Below are positions 45,808 to 55,339 of a stretch of 64,000 nucleotides of DNA, in pieces. The first letter of the stretch is position 1. Every line of letters starts with the position of its first letter. The DNA is taken from assembly GCA_021234155.1 (NCBI GenBank), contig JAJEKV010000003.1, positions 24,030,874 through 24,094,873 on the forward strand. The letters are read 5' to 3'. Both the position numbers and the translations under genes were made by a program. The stretch comes from Isoetes taiwanensis (lineage: Eukaryota; Streptophyta; Lycopodiopsida; Isoetales; Isoetaceae). Under the pieces are notes generated by a model. That model had not been told where the DNA came from, searched no databases, and saw nothing but the letters and a program-made list of their open reading frames with translations.

Positions 45808-46587
45808 CTATTCTTTGTTCCTGATCACCAATTTGTTGTTGATGATATATGCATTTTTGCCTTCAGATTTCAGCTTTTTAAGCAATAGCTGCTTTCTCTC
45901 TTTTTGCTGCTGTACTGTCAAATCATCATTGAGCCAAATCCTATTTCCTTTCAAGTGCCCTCTGTGCTGCAAAATTCTTGCTTTAGAGTCAAGGCTACCA
46001 AATTTAAGAAGTACCGGTCTGCTTCTCCCCTCAATTCGTTTCCCAATCCTTCTACTATAAAGGACACCAGGATCCACAAGATGCATGGTATTTTTAAAAA
46101 ATTCATTGACTACATGACTTACATCTTCTCCTTCATCTTCTGGAAGCCCAGCAACCACAATATTCTTAGCCCTTGCAGATCGATCCTCTTGCTCTGATAT
46201 TCTCTCTTGTCCTTGAGCAAATAAGGAAGAAACCCTACTCTCAATATTTGAGGTGATTGCTGCTACCATTTGCTCAGAAGAACATGGAGTGCTATATTCA
46301 TCTGGTTGCCCCTGATCAAATTCTATATCTGCAAGTTTACTCTTCAGGTTTTCTATTTCGTGCTTAAATTCGCCAATCTCATGTCTGGAAGCTTTCATTT
46401 CATCTTTTAATTGTGTTAAATTCTGCTGCAGGTTCCCGATTTCCTGTCTTGCTGCCTTCACCTCTTCTTTTGTTTCTTTCATTTCAGTTAGAAGCTGCTT
46501 GATCAAACCAAGAAGCTCCCCATTATCTTCCTCTTCAGTGTCTCCCTTTTGTGGAGGAATCTTAAAGCTCCCAAGTTTGGTGGACAA
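45808..46587 (-). CDS. LINE-A ORF1 RNA-binding protein
   Basis: 260 codons. Residues about 25-90 form a heptad-rich coiled coil (EMKETKEEVKAARQEIGNLQ and on). Residues about 135-200 have an RRM-like start (SARAKNIVVAGLPEDEGED) with RIGKR and RPVLLKFGS, then a basic C-terminal domain (KGNRIWLNDDLTVQQQ...RKQLLLKK). This layout is that of L1-type trimeric ORF1p, better known in animals; typical plant L1 elements instead have a DUF4283/zinc-knuckle ORF1. The frame opens at TTG (46,587) with a TAA upstream; the first in-frame ATG is about residue 36, so the true start is uncertain. Confidence 0.82.
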   Translation of the reverse strand: MSTKLGSFKIPPQKGDTEEEDNGELLGLIKQLLTEMKETKEEVKAARQEIGNLQQNLTQLKDEMKASRHEIGEFKHEIENLKSKLADIEFDQGQPDEYSTPCSSEQMVAAITSNIESRVSSLFAQGQERISEQEDRSARAKNIVVAGLPEDEGEDVSHVVNEFFKNTMHLVDPGVLYSRRIGKRIEGRSRPVLLKFGSLDSKARILQHRGHLKGNRIWLNDDLTVQQQKERKQLLLKKLKSEGKNAYIINNKLVIRNKE

Positions 46588-46593
46588 AATTTT

Positions 46594-46668
46594 TTTGGTT
46601 TACCACGGACTTGAACCCTGGACGTTGCCCCCCAAACCCCCCACCCTTACCACTAGACCAACCAGTCT
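46594..46668 (-). promoter_or_regulatory. tRNA-like head of LINE-A with A and B boxes
   Basis: On the minus strand TGGTCTAGTGG (46,660-46,650) matches the pol III A box and GGTTCAAGTCC (46,617-46,607) the B box, 43 bases start to start. A short GGTT...AACC closing stem precedes CCA. The segment lies inside the inserted element, since the empty site ends at 46,673. It could be an internal pol III promoter or a template-switch fusion to a tRNA-derived SINE. It is too degenerate in the anticodon arm for a real tRNA. Confidence 0.7.
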
Positions 46669-46672
46669 TTTC

Positions 46673-47520
46673 TTATGGGTCCATAAAGGGGAAAAACTTT
46701 TGGGGTGGTATTCTTTGTTACAAGGCAAGGTGAGGCAAAGGTACACGATGATTGGCATTCATGCTCTAGAAATGTATTCCCCAGATGCTCATTCGAAGTG
46801 GGGTGTATCCTGACATGGAACCCCTTGCTAGAAGGGATGCTGCGGTCTCTAATCTTTGGAGAAAGATATTCCACCACAATAAAGCTTCTTTCCTCCAAGC
46901 TTTTATGTGGATATGGGTGGCCCAAGTGGAGGCAAAGGCTATTGACTCTTTTTGCCACATGAAGATTGCCTCTTGGAACCTTCATGGAATAAAACACGTG
47001 TTGAAGCGTGGAAGGATGTTGGCAGCCATCAGATCAATGAATTCAGACATTGTGCTTTTATAGGAGCTACTCGATGGATGTCAACATTACAGTGTGTCAA
47101 AGATCTATCAGTCTCTAGGTCAAGACGTTCTGTTAAAAGTAGATATAAGACGGGGAATGAGTAACGTCATGGCTAAAGCAGTTTTAGCCAATTCTTGGAA
47201 ATCCATCAGCTTCAAGAAGATTCAATTCTTCATATGGATGGCCCTTGAAGGGGGGCTAAGTACAAATGTGAGTTTATATAACAAGGATATAACAGATGTA
47301 GATAAATGCTCATTTGGATGTTCGGTTCGGGAATCCATTGGGCATCCATGATCATGAATGCCCAATGGATCATGATCTTTTGCCCCATGATCATGGAGTA
47401 CTGGCATTGGGTTAGCCCCATCATTCGTTTGTCTGTCCTCGAATTAGAATGGTCAGGACTGATATTGATCTCAGATAGAAGCTGTATTGATGCGTCACTA
47501 GTGAACATTTGATATGGTTT
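46673..47520 (+). mobile_element. LINE-B copy 3, 3' part
   Basis: Continues the frame interrupted at 42,459. The endonuclease start lies at 46,959 (M-K-I-A-S-W-N-L-H-G) and breaks off after DIVLL at about 47,062. It is joined by a further deletion to the zf-RVT-like piece (47,094-47,351). The 3' UTR of the other copies is missing. Confidence 0.65.
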
Positions 47521-47691
47521 AAGGTTAAGAACTAATAATGGTGCTCGGGGGAGTGGCCTTGCATGGAACAATATTTATTGATATGATCAAGTAAGAAAGT
47601 CATCCAGTATGTCTAAGCCTTGCTATTATGAAAGAGAGAGCTAAAAATAAACCTTGACCTTTATTTAGAAGCAAAAAGACAAAAAAGGTGT

Positions 47692-48153
47692 TGTTACTTA
47701 TAAATAGAAGGACAATTTTGAGACGTGATATCTCCGCGACCACAACTCAGAAGTCGGCGATCCTTATCTTGTTGGAAAGCTCTTGAAGTCTAGTTTCCAG
47801 ATTGGCTTGTTGTCCATAGATTCCTTACGGTTTGAAAGTTATGCCCAGAAAGGTGCATAGGGGTCTAAGTTGACTGCACAACTAGATCTGCTTCTTCCTA
47901 TGTTGATGATGTGCCTGGCCTTACCTTCTAGTATCTTCTCTTGTTCCTTGCTTGATCATATCATTAGAAGGAGTTCATGTAACACCAGTGGTTGGTGGCT
48001 AGAAAGAGTTTGTTCTTATACAGTCTTACGGAGTAGCTTGACTTGGTGATATCTCTTCTAGTTAGTCCGGTTGGGTGGTAAAACGAGTACTCTATGTTGT
48101 TTTACTTTCTAATAAGTTGATGAGTTTGCAAGAAGAACAGAGCATTCGTAACA
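47692..48153 (+). mobile_element. LTR (single) of an LTR retrotransposon
   Basis: 462 bases bounded by TGTTAC and GTAACA, perfect inverted hexamers with TG...CA ends, and followed at once by a primer-binding site. TATAAATA lies at 47,699-47,706. No second LTR was found in the window and no gag-pol follows, so the element is truncated. Confidence 0.6.
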
Positions 48154-48155
48154 AT

Positions 48156-48170
48156 TAGAATCAGAGCCCA
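48156..48170 (+). promoter_or_regulatory. Primer-binding site, initiator-Met tRNA type
   Basis: TAGAATCAGAGCCC closely matches TGGTATCAGAGCC, the usual plant PBS complementary to the 3' end of initiator tRNA-Met, two bases after the LTR end. Confidence 0.6.
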
Positions 48171-48369
48171 GTTCCGGTCTTTACCAGCGGAGCTGTGGGT
48201 GATGGAAGGCGTTGGAAATTTAAGTGGCTAAGTAGCACAAGAGGTCCAAGAGGGGCAAATTGCAAATAGGTTACCTCTTGTCTGGTATGAAATTGATGTT
48301 TAGGGATTGTGATTAGAATCTTTAGATATTTCTTATTGCATCCTTATGGCTGAGGTTGGTGCCTCATGG

Positions 48370-48485
48370 TTGGAAAGAGTTGGTGCTCTTGACCAAGTGA
48401 TTGGAATGAGCGTATGCCAGGTCCACGATTGGAATTAGCGGATGCCATGTCCAAGAGATTGGAATGAGTTGGTGCTCATCCATGT
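48370..48485 (+). repeat. Tandem repeat of about 28 bases
   Basis: Three or four units with ATTGGAATGAG / GGTGCTC / GCCATGTCCA words in a row, diverged. Possibly part of the decayed internal region of the LTR element. Confidence 0.55.
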
Positions 48486-48499
48486 GAATAGAATGTTTG

Positions 48500-49030
48500 T
48501 TATTCCTGATGTTCGCAGGTCTTCTGGTTAGTGCTGGAGATTGCAAACTGGAATGGAGAGGCACCACTATGTGAAGACGAAACCCGCATCTTATTTTGAA
48601 ACTCCTTCTTGTCTGTCTTCCTTGACACAGACCACGCCTCCGAGCACTTTCCCCTCGATGACAGATGTAATCAACACATATCATATCATTCATCCAATCC
48701 CTAGTATGGCGTTGAAGTAACCTGACCTTATGACCTATTTGTAACTGCTCCACTCGACTTTCCAAGGAGTGGATGGCAATATCTCCTCATAATTGAATAA
48801 CTCTTGTCTCCTTGTAGGCTTCGTCGGACGAGAACTGCACTTACGTACTTCTATGCATTGCCTCACATAATCTTCTGGAATGCCATGGAACTTGGCTCCA
48901 ATCTGCCATACCTTCTTGATGTTATCTAGAGTAGCACATATAGGTAAGTGGCCTAGACCACCTTCGACATGAGCTCTGAAAATGATTTACTTCCACATCC
49001 ACGATGGTGGGATGTAGAGCCCTTTGCCAA
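48500..49030. other. No gene recognised
   Basis: A minus-strand frame (48,765-48,364) and the region just downstream of the next ORF show no known motif. Confidence 0.4.
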
Positions 49031-49033
49031 AGG

Positions 49034-49477
49034 TCAAGCGCATGAGAAGACGAGATTCTGTATGGACTTGCAACTTCTCCTGGAAGCTCGACCATGTGTA
49101 TCTCGTGGCTTTTGTGTTTGGCGAATATACCCCGCAGGAAAATTAGGATCTACTTGAAGGACATCTTGAACAGAGGGATGGACGGAACTTTGGACACAAT
49201 GCACCATCAAATAGTATGAAGCTTCGTTAAAAACGTAGTCCTCAGCTGAGGCAATCACAGGAATAGGAGGGAATAGTTGAATGTAACGTTCCCCTTCCAA
49301 GGGATCATAATCCATATTTGGTCTTGCATTGTCTTCATCGTATAGATCCTCAAAACTTGCAACATTGTCAATATTTTCAAAAGCAAAATCACTTACAGTT
49401 GCGTCCGAATCATATAGTGATGAATCTATAGAAGCATCCTCCTCGCATCGTTCAAATGCATCAAGCTCCGGATCCAT
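49034..49477 (-). CDS. Hypothetical acidic protein, 147 codons
   Basis: ATG at 49,477 (MDPELDAFERCEEDASIDSS). The first 70 residues are strongly acidic and the end is basic (RRSCKS). A hydrophobic-proline stretch (YIQLFPPIPVIASAEDYVF) lies in the middle. There is no signal peptide, membrane helix or motif I can name. It may be part of a transposon protein or a plant gene exon; a GTAAG-like continuation was not identified. The motif array at 49,541-49,970 lies directly upstream. Confidence 0.35.
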   Translation of the reverse strand: MDPELDAFERCEEDASIDSSLYDSDATVSDFAFENIDNVASFEDLYDEDNARPNMDYDPLEGERYIQLFPPIPVIASAEDYVFNEASYYLMVHCVQSSVHPSVQDVLQVDPNFPAGYIRQTQKPRDTHGRASRRSCKSIQNLVFSCA

Positions 49478-49540
49478 AAGGAGAATGCAATGGCGGAGAG
49501 CAAGCGCAAGAAGAGCATAGACCCTTAGAACCCTTCTTAT

Positions 49541-49972
49541 TTTCCACCATTTGTGGAAATCCTTCCTATTTTCTCATGCATTGGAAAATAGGAAGGGTTT
49601 CCATTTGAATTAAATTTTGAATTCTCGGGTGGCGTGCATATTTATGAGCGTGCCCCATTAATGGGCGGCGTCCATCTTGAAAGGCGTGGTGCATAAAGGT
49701 CACCACGTTTCAATATTAAAAATACTAAAAAAAAAGGGGTGGAAACCCTTCTGGTTTTCAAAATTGGAAACCCTTCTAAATTTCCCTGGAAACCCTTCCT
49801 ATTTTCCAAACTTAGAAATTGGAAGGGTTTCCATGAAAATTAGGAAGGGTTTCCATGGAAACCCTTCCTAGTTTTAATGAAAGCCGGAATGGTTTCCATA
49901 GAAAACAGGAAGGGTTTCCATGGAAATTTGGAAGGGTTTTCAGGGAAATTTGGAAGGGTTTCCATGGGAGGC
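49541..49972. repeat. Array of GGAAGGGTTTCC and its complement
   Basis: About twelve copies in 430 bases: seven of GGAAGGGTTTCC type and five of GGAAACCCTTCC type, with up to two mismatches, often joined through CATGG into longer palindromes. The spacing is irregular. Confidence 0.85.
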
Positions 49973-50189
49973 CAACCCAAATAAACCATCGAAGCTTTTG
50001 GGTCAAATTGTCAGCCAAATAACAATAATAAATATAAAACCAGGTCACTACGACAAAACATTTATAGCTACAAAGAAATCAAATCAATTAACGTCATATA
50101 TTAGGCTTCCTATTATACGTTTAACAATGCAAACACTTAGAACATTTTACTCTAGAAAATTTTATCTTTTTAATTTACACTAGGAACAT

Positions 50190-52470
50190 GTGCCCTTCAT
50201 TTCGCAGTCTTGGCAAAAGACAAAATGGGGTGTTGATTTGACTCAGGACCTTAGTGTCAAGAGGGCCAAAGCACTTGCACTATAGGTTGTTGATTTAAAC
50301 TTAATGTAAAAGAAAAGACTTATATTTGATTGTTGCATGTCTTGTGATGTCTTTTATTTCCTTTGGATTGGGCCTTGCCTTGATTTATCTCTATGCTCCT
50401 CGATCGTGCCAAATATTATTCCAAGACCTGCAGAAGCAGTAGATTGAAATGTTGTTGATTAATTGATTTTATAGATTGGCCAATTGCCATGAAAGTTGCC
50501 TGATGGCTTGTGAATGTCCTGCGTTAATTGTTCATTTGACGGCTAGAAGATCAGGAAATCCATGAGCACTAGAATCCTATGCTGACTCATATCGTTCTAG
50601 GTTGAGGAGATTTAAGGACTGCCATTAGAAGTCTTTAAGGCCTGTACTTGGATATTTGGAACAACCTCAGTCTATCTGGCGAGGAGGTGAATATACAAAT
50701 AACTGGAAGGTTGGGATTATAGAGTGGCAATGATACTGAGGTGATGGCATCGAAGGGAGTAGATATTGAACAAGATATGGGGAGCTTATTGAATGATTAA
50801 AGCTTGTTAGTTCTGCTACATTTCCATGCTACAGTTTAGCATCAAATCTCTCTGACATTGTGAAAATGAGGCTAATTTTGTGTATCAATCAGATGAGGAT
50901 TTATCTCAAACTAGTTTTGTGGTTGGTTTTCATCGTTACTTCATTGAGAAAAAAGAGCTCAACTGCAGCTCGTTTTGAACGAAGTAAAATTATATTCTTG
51001 GAGCCAGGAGGAACTTCACTTTTGCAAATTTGAAGCACGACTCCTCTGTCCTGAAGACTGTCTTTTCGAGCAATCACTTGTATCGATTTATGCAGAAAGT
51101 TGAGCAATAGAAGTGAATAAATTATTCGATTCTTCCCCCAGAGAAAATCCCTATAACACATGGGTTATTCTAAGAGGATCCCATAAATTCTTGCACTGAA
51201 CTTGATTGTTGAGTGCTGTCTTTAAACTTTCTTATGTTCTCATGTTTGGGCCTCCTATTCTAGGTGTCATATAGTGAGCAGACTCATGTTGAGCAAACTC
51301 ATGTTGTCTAGGTACGAATTTTGAGCAGACTCGTGTTGAGCAAATTGCACAACTGGAGATGGGAAATTTGGAGGCTAATGCGAATGAACTGCCATGCTCG
51401 CTAAAGCTTAGGCAGATCCCTTGTATTTGTATCTTCTTTCTCTCCTTAGAAAAGAAGACAGGAACGGTTGAAGTTAGAGAAACGAGAGGCAATAGGTGAG
51501 TTTTTGACAGCTATTATTGTGCACATATGTGATCCTTCTTGCAGATAAGTATGTAATATTTTTGCACATGTGGGCATGTGTTTTCTCTGGGTGCCATCTT
51601 GTCCATGTACCTATATGCTAGTTTGATTTGAAGTGAATGCATGTTGTTAAACCTGTCGTACAAGCCCCCACCATTTGATTTGAAGTGAATGCATGTTATT
51701 AAACTTGTCGTACAAGCCCCACGGGCACATGCCCATTTTGAAGGAAGATAAATTGTACATTCCATCCAGTAAGTGTTGTAGGATTTGCCATCTTTTGCAA
51801 ATGAGAATGAGTGGAAATTGTATGTCAAATTATATTGGGTCATGCAAGTGAAGAAACATCAAGGATACAACTTTATAAGACAGATCCTTGGACCACGTGG
51901 AAACACACAAATGGTAAGTTGCTTCATATGATTATTGTTTATTCTGAAGTAGTGTGTATGTACTCGCCATTGTGAATACTCATTATTATGTAGTCCACTA
52001 ACTATGATAAAAAGTACAGCCATGGGAGAGTTGATGCAATGTCATCTAACCTTTGTAAATTAAATTAATTCGCCTTTCCAAAAAGGTATTCCATGATGAA
52101 GCCTTGGTAAATTCGTTGCCCATGTCACGCCTATTAGCAAAAAACTCTGTGGCAATTTTCAACCAAAGGTGATAACAATATAAGTCATTTTTTAATTTTA
52201 TTAATGGACACAATTTCAAGCCAAGACATAGAAACAATTCGTTTAGTTCCCAAAAGGGTGTTCCACGACGAAGGCTTCAACCATAAGGTCATAACAATTC
52301 AGCTATTAAATGGGCAGAATTTTGAGCCCAAACATAGAAACAAAGCATGGTTTAATTCATTGGTCCCTATACAGAACCTTATCGACAATCCGCCCAATAT
52401 CATAAAAAAACATAGTATAGTTTGGTTGATTGATCACAATGCATGAATAGCATGAACCTTACCGACAACC
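50190..52470 (+). repeat. Block X, copy 3 (inverted, shorter)
   Basis: Reverse complement of the second half of copies 1 and 2. It shares the 53-base tandem duplication (51,615-51,720) with copy 2, so those two are closest relatives. It ends at about 52,470 near the TM9SF exon. Confidence 0.8.
51655..51913 (+). pseudogene. SF1/BBP-type KH-domain exons, copy 3
   Basis: Linker exon with HMPILKEDKLYIP, then VKKHQGYNFIRQILGP and RGNTQM before GTAAG at 51,914. At 51,718-51,727 this copy has CCCCACGGGC where copy 2 has CCCCCACCTGGGC, which shifts the frame. The acceptor reads GCAAG. Same family and limits as the other copies. Confidence 0.6.
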
Positions 52471-52564
52471 TGCTCTGGTCAATTCAGAAATTCAGAAATT
52501 CAGCATTATAGCGACATTCATATTTATAACTTACTTTTGTATGAAATGTTTCCTGTTTTTGCAG

Positions 52565-52994
52565 GTGTATTATGTGTATGGATTCATGTTATTGGTCTTC
52601 TTGATACTCATGATTGTAATTGTGTGTTACAATAGTCAGCACATATTTTCTTTTGAACGCCGAGAACTATCATTGGCAGTGGACATTGTTCTTTTCAAAT
52701 TTGCCTCAATTGGCAAAAGATATGTTTATCTTTATTCGATATATTATTACTATATGAAAACAAAAATGTCGGGGTTCTTTCGGACAAGCTTCTATTTTGG
52801 CTATATGTTGATGTTTTGCATGGGATTGGGCATTCTTTGTGGTAAGAAGAGTTCATGTATGAGTTTTGTTATCCATGTCAAGAGACAAGTTTGGATTCAC
52901 ATCTTAATGTTACGTTGTGGAATGCGGTGTTATTGGATACTTGGGATCATCCGTGTTTGTCCCATGGATATATAGAAACATAAAATGTGATTAA
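52565..52994 (+). pseudogene. TM9SF (nonaspanin/EMP70) C-terminal exons
   Basis: TM9SF proteins are nine-helix membrane proteins of the Golgi and endosomes. After a TTTTTGCAG acceptor the exon 52,565-52,841 reads VYYVYGFMLLVFLILMIV, later [18 protein letters not shown] and TSFYFGYMLMFCMGLGIL, then a GTAAG donor. Exon 2 (52,927-52,994) gives GVIGYLGSSVFV and ends IYRNIKCD-stop, with the family's C-terminal K-x-D-type sorting signal. A two-base loss near 52,620 and a compensating shift near 52,700 hide the [14 protein letters not shown] stretch. The acceptor of exon 2 reads TGCGG instead of TGCAG|G. The earlier exons are absent. Confidence 0.82.
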
Positions 52995-53243
52995 CAAGTT
53001 CCGCATAATTGGTATAACCTCCGGTTATTTGTTATATTGATTTATTTCGGGGTTTTACTTTTTCAACGGAACTTGTCGGAGAGCAAATTCTTTAATTCTC
53101 TCCATTATGTGATGGGGGCACGACCAGTTATTTTGACACATTAGGCATCTTGGATCGACACTATTCCAACCCTTTGACGGTTAAATGGCAAGCCTAACGC
53201 AATTCACCATGTGCATAGGAATGTTATTGGAAATATTAACATG

Positions 53244-53656
53244 TCACACGACTAGTGTGTCTTATATTTTAAGACATACTATTGGTCCACGTCAACATTT
53301 AAGAAGAATTGGTTTTCACATGGAATTATATAAGACATGTCTTATTTAGGTTCGGGTAGGTTTGGATAGGTTTGGTAAGGGCAATGGAGTCTTATTTTAT
53401 ACCGGGGGACTTCCCCCGCCATAAAATAAGACACCACTTATTATATTCTATTTTATTCTATTGACCAATCATATTCAAAATAATGGGTGGTCTTATTTTG
53501 TGATGGTTTTCACACTAGTATTTGTTAGTGTCTCATTTACATAAGACACCCTGTAGTGTGAAGACAACTTATATTTGTGTGTCTTATTTTTTGCTTTGGA
53601 GTCACAAATGATGTCTTATATGAAATAGGACAGCCATATTATAAGACATCGTGTGA
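53244..53656. mobile_element. MITE-like element with TCACACGA ends
   Basis: 413 bases with TCACACGA at the left and TCGTGTGA at the right, extended inward by TGTCTTATA on both sides. GTCTTAT/ATAAGAC words occur about ten times inside, with a central GGGGGACTTCCCCC hairpin. No coding capacity. The flanks TTAACATG and TTACCGATG are only weakly alike, so the target duplication is unproved. Confidence 0.6.
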
Positions 53657-53659
53657 TTA

Positions 53660-54225
53660 CCGATGCACAAGGCTTGAAAGCTGATCTAGTTTTTTATTTT
53701 TGTTGCTTGCTTAGAGCGGCTGAGGCCTTGACTATTGTACTGGATATTCTTTAAACAATCATCCTCACCTTTTTTGATTCGTTCGGCATATGCACGGCGA
53801 ATGAGTGAGCAGAGTTCATGACATACTACCTATTTTTGTCAAAATGGCTTAAAATGCTTAAATCTTTAAGTTTGAATAGATCTTTAGGGTTTATGTGTTT
53901 TATTATGTTTAACTAAAAAAAAGTGCCGACAGTAACTCAAAACTATATGGATCTCTATATTATAGCCATATGAATAATGGATTGGATAGGAAGACATGGC
54001 CGCAGCTGTGCCACTATGGTGTGCATTGCCTCAGCAGCCAAGGCCATCCCTCTTTGCCACACAATTTCGTTCAAACAACCTCTCTCTGAAGACAAATTCT
54101 AAACTCTGGGATGATAAAGAAATGCCTTTGGCCGATAGACTGCTGGATTATATCGAAGGTATTTCCTCCTGAAATAGAGTACATGTTCATCCTAACGCGC
54201 ACAAAGTTCACCAAGCCACAAAACA
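53660..54225. other. No gene recognised
   Basis: Low-complexity AT-rich sequence; short frames only. Confidence 0.4.
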
Positions 54226-54228
54226 AGT

Positions 54229-54381
54229 GAACATTGCAAAAAACATATAGCATAGTTAGGGTAGTTAGGGCTGTTATTGAAAAGTTTTAATCAAGAATGT
54301 TTTGAAGTATTTTGAACAAGTGAACATTGCAAAAAACAAATAGCATAGTTAGGGTAGTTAGGGCTGTTATTGAAAAGTTTA
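54229..54381 (+). repeat. Two direct repeats of about 58 bases
   Basis: GTGAACATTGCAAAAAACA followed by TAGCATAGTTAGGGTAGTTA and GGGCTGTTATTGAAAAGTTT occurs at about 54,229 and again at about 54,322, separated by some 35 bases. Confidence 0.8.
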
Positions 54382-55339
54382 TCAAAATACTTCATTGTCA
54401 GCGGCTTTTTATGTGCTTCACATCATGGTTTGTATTTTCAATATTTTATGAAATAAATCATTGGAACTGAAGGTTTACTTTCATGTGATGCCTTTCTTCA
54501 TAACCTAGTGGCATGACACGAAATACTTAAAGAAGTGCTTAATAGGTCATACTATTCTATGTATAAAAAACATACTACCATAGATGATCCGAGCTCCTGT
54601 TAGAATTGTTTTCGTTATTTTTGTAATTTCGCTATTTTTGCTAGTGCATGCTCTTAGGTTGGATACCCCATAGTCTACTCGTGCAATGCCTTCCCATATT
54701 ATACTAATATCAAGCATCACATTTTAAGAACTTTTGCACCAGTCCAAAGTTACACAAATTTTCCCTGCATGAGTGAGTTGACGAAGAGAAATGTTCGCGG
54801 CGGCCTTGGCCGTCGCAATATTTCTTGTATTATGTAATGGAAATTAAAAAAATGCTTGTTAATATATTTTTCGTTAAAGAAAACATGACAAATTATATTA
54901 TATTCTATTAGTGTTTCTAACCTACTTGTTATAACATGCAGAACTGACTCCGCCTTTGACATAATATGCTTGGTTTATAGCAGGAGCATTTGTAAGTGTG
55001 GCAGGAAGGCTGTGATTTAGAGTCTACATTTTGATAGTCCATTCGAATGCATTGTGCGGAGGCATAGTACTAGAAATATATCAAGTTTGCACACGTAATG
55101 ATTAGACTAGATCTTCCTATTATCTTCAATACCAACTTTCTATATACTAGAAACAGTATACTACATTTGATAGCATAGACATGAAAAGATAAAAGACCAA
55201 GTAGTCAAAATAAAAGGACATCAAGTGCAAAAAATCTTTATAAATTCTCCACGTATTTACAACCCAAATGGGAGCTGTACAATCTCAATAACCATATAGA
55301 AATGGCAGTACAATTTCAATATGAATATACAAATGGCTG

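Larger units (their letters stand above)
42460..46672 (-). mobile_element. LINE-A, nearly full-length non-LTR retrotransposon
   Basis: 4.2-kb minus-strand element: tRNA-like 5' head, ORF1 (coiled coil and RNA-binding fold), ORF2 (APE endonuclease, reverse transcriptase, C-terminal cysteine motif) and a (TTTAA)n tail. The empty target AGAGAGTTATGGGTCC is intact at about 17,544-17,559 on the opposite strand, which fixes both ends; only TTA could be a target duplication. ORF2 is broken by single-base events at three homopolymers plus one TGA, so the element is either recently inactivated or affected by sequence errors. Confidence 0.9.

Noticed and set aside
46594-46668. A functional tRNA gene
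   Set aside because: A and B boxes are good but the acceptor stem pairs only partly, the anticodon arm is a G-run without a stem, and the segment moved with LINE-A.
52204-52446. 80-codon frame in block X copy 3 (MDTISSQDIETIRL...)
   Set aside because: Conserved in copies only as part of the block; the same DNA is duplicated internally and an equally plausible exon lies on the other strand, so no direction can be supported.
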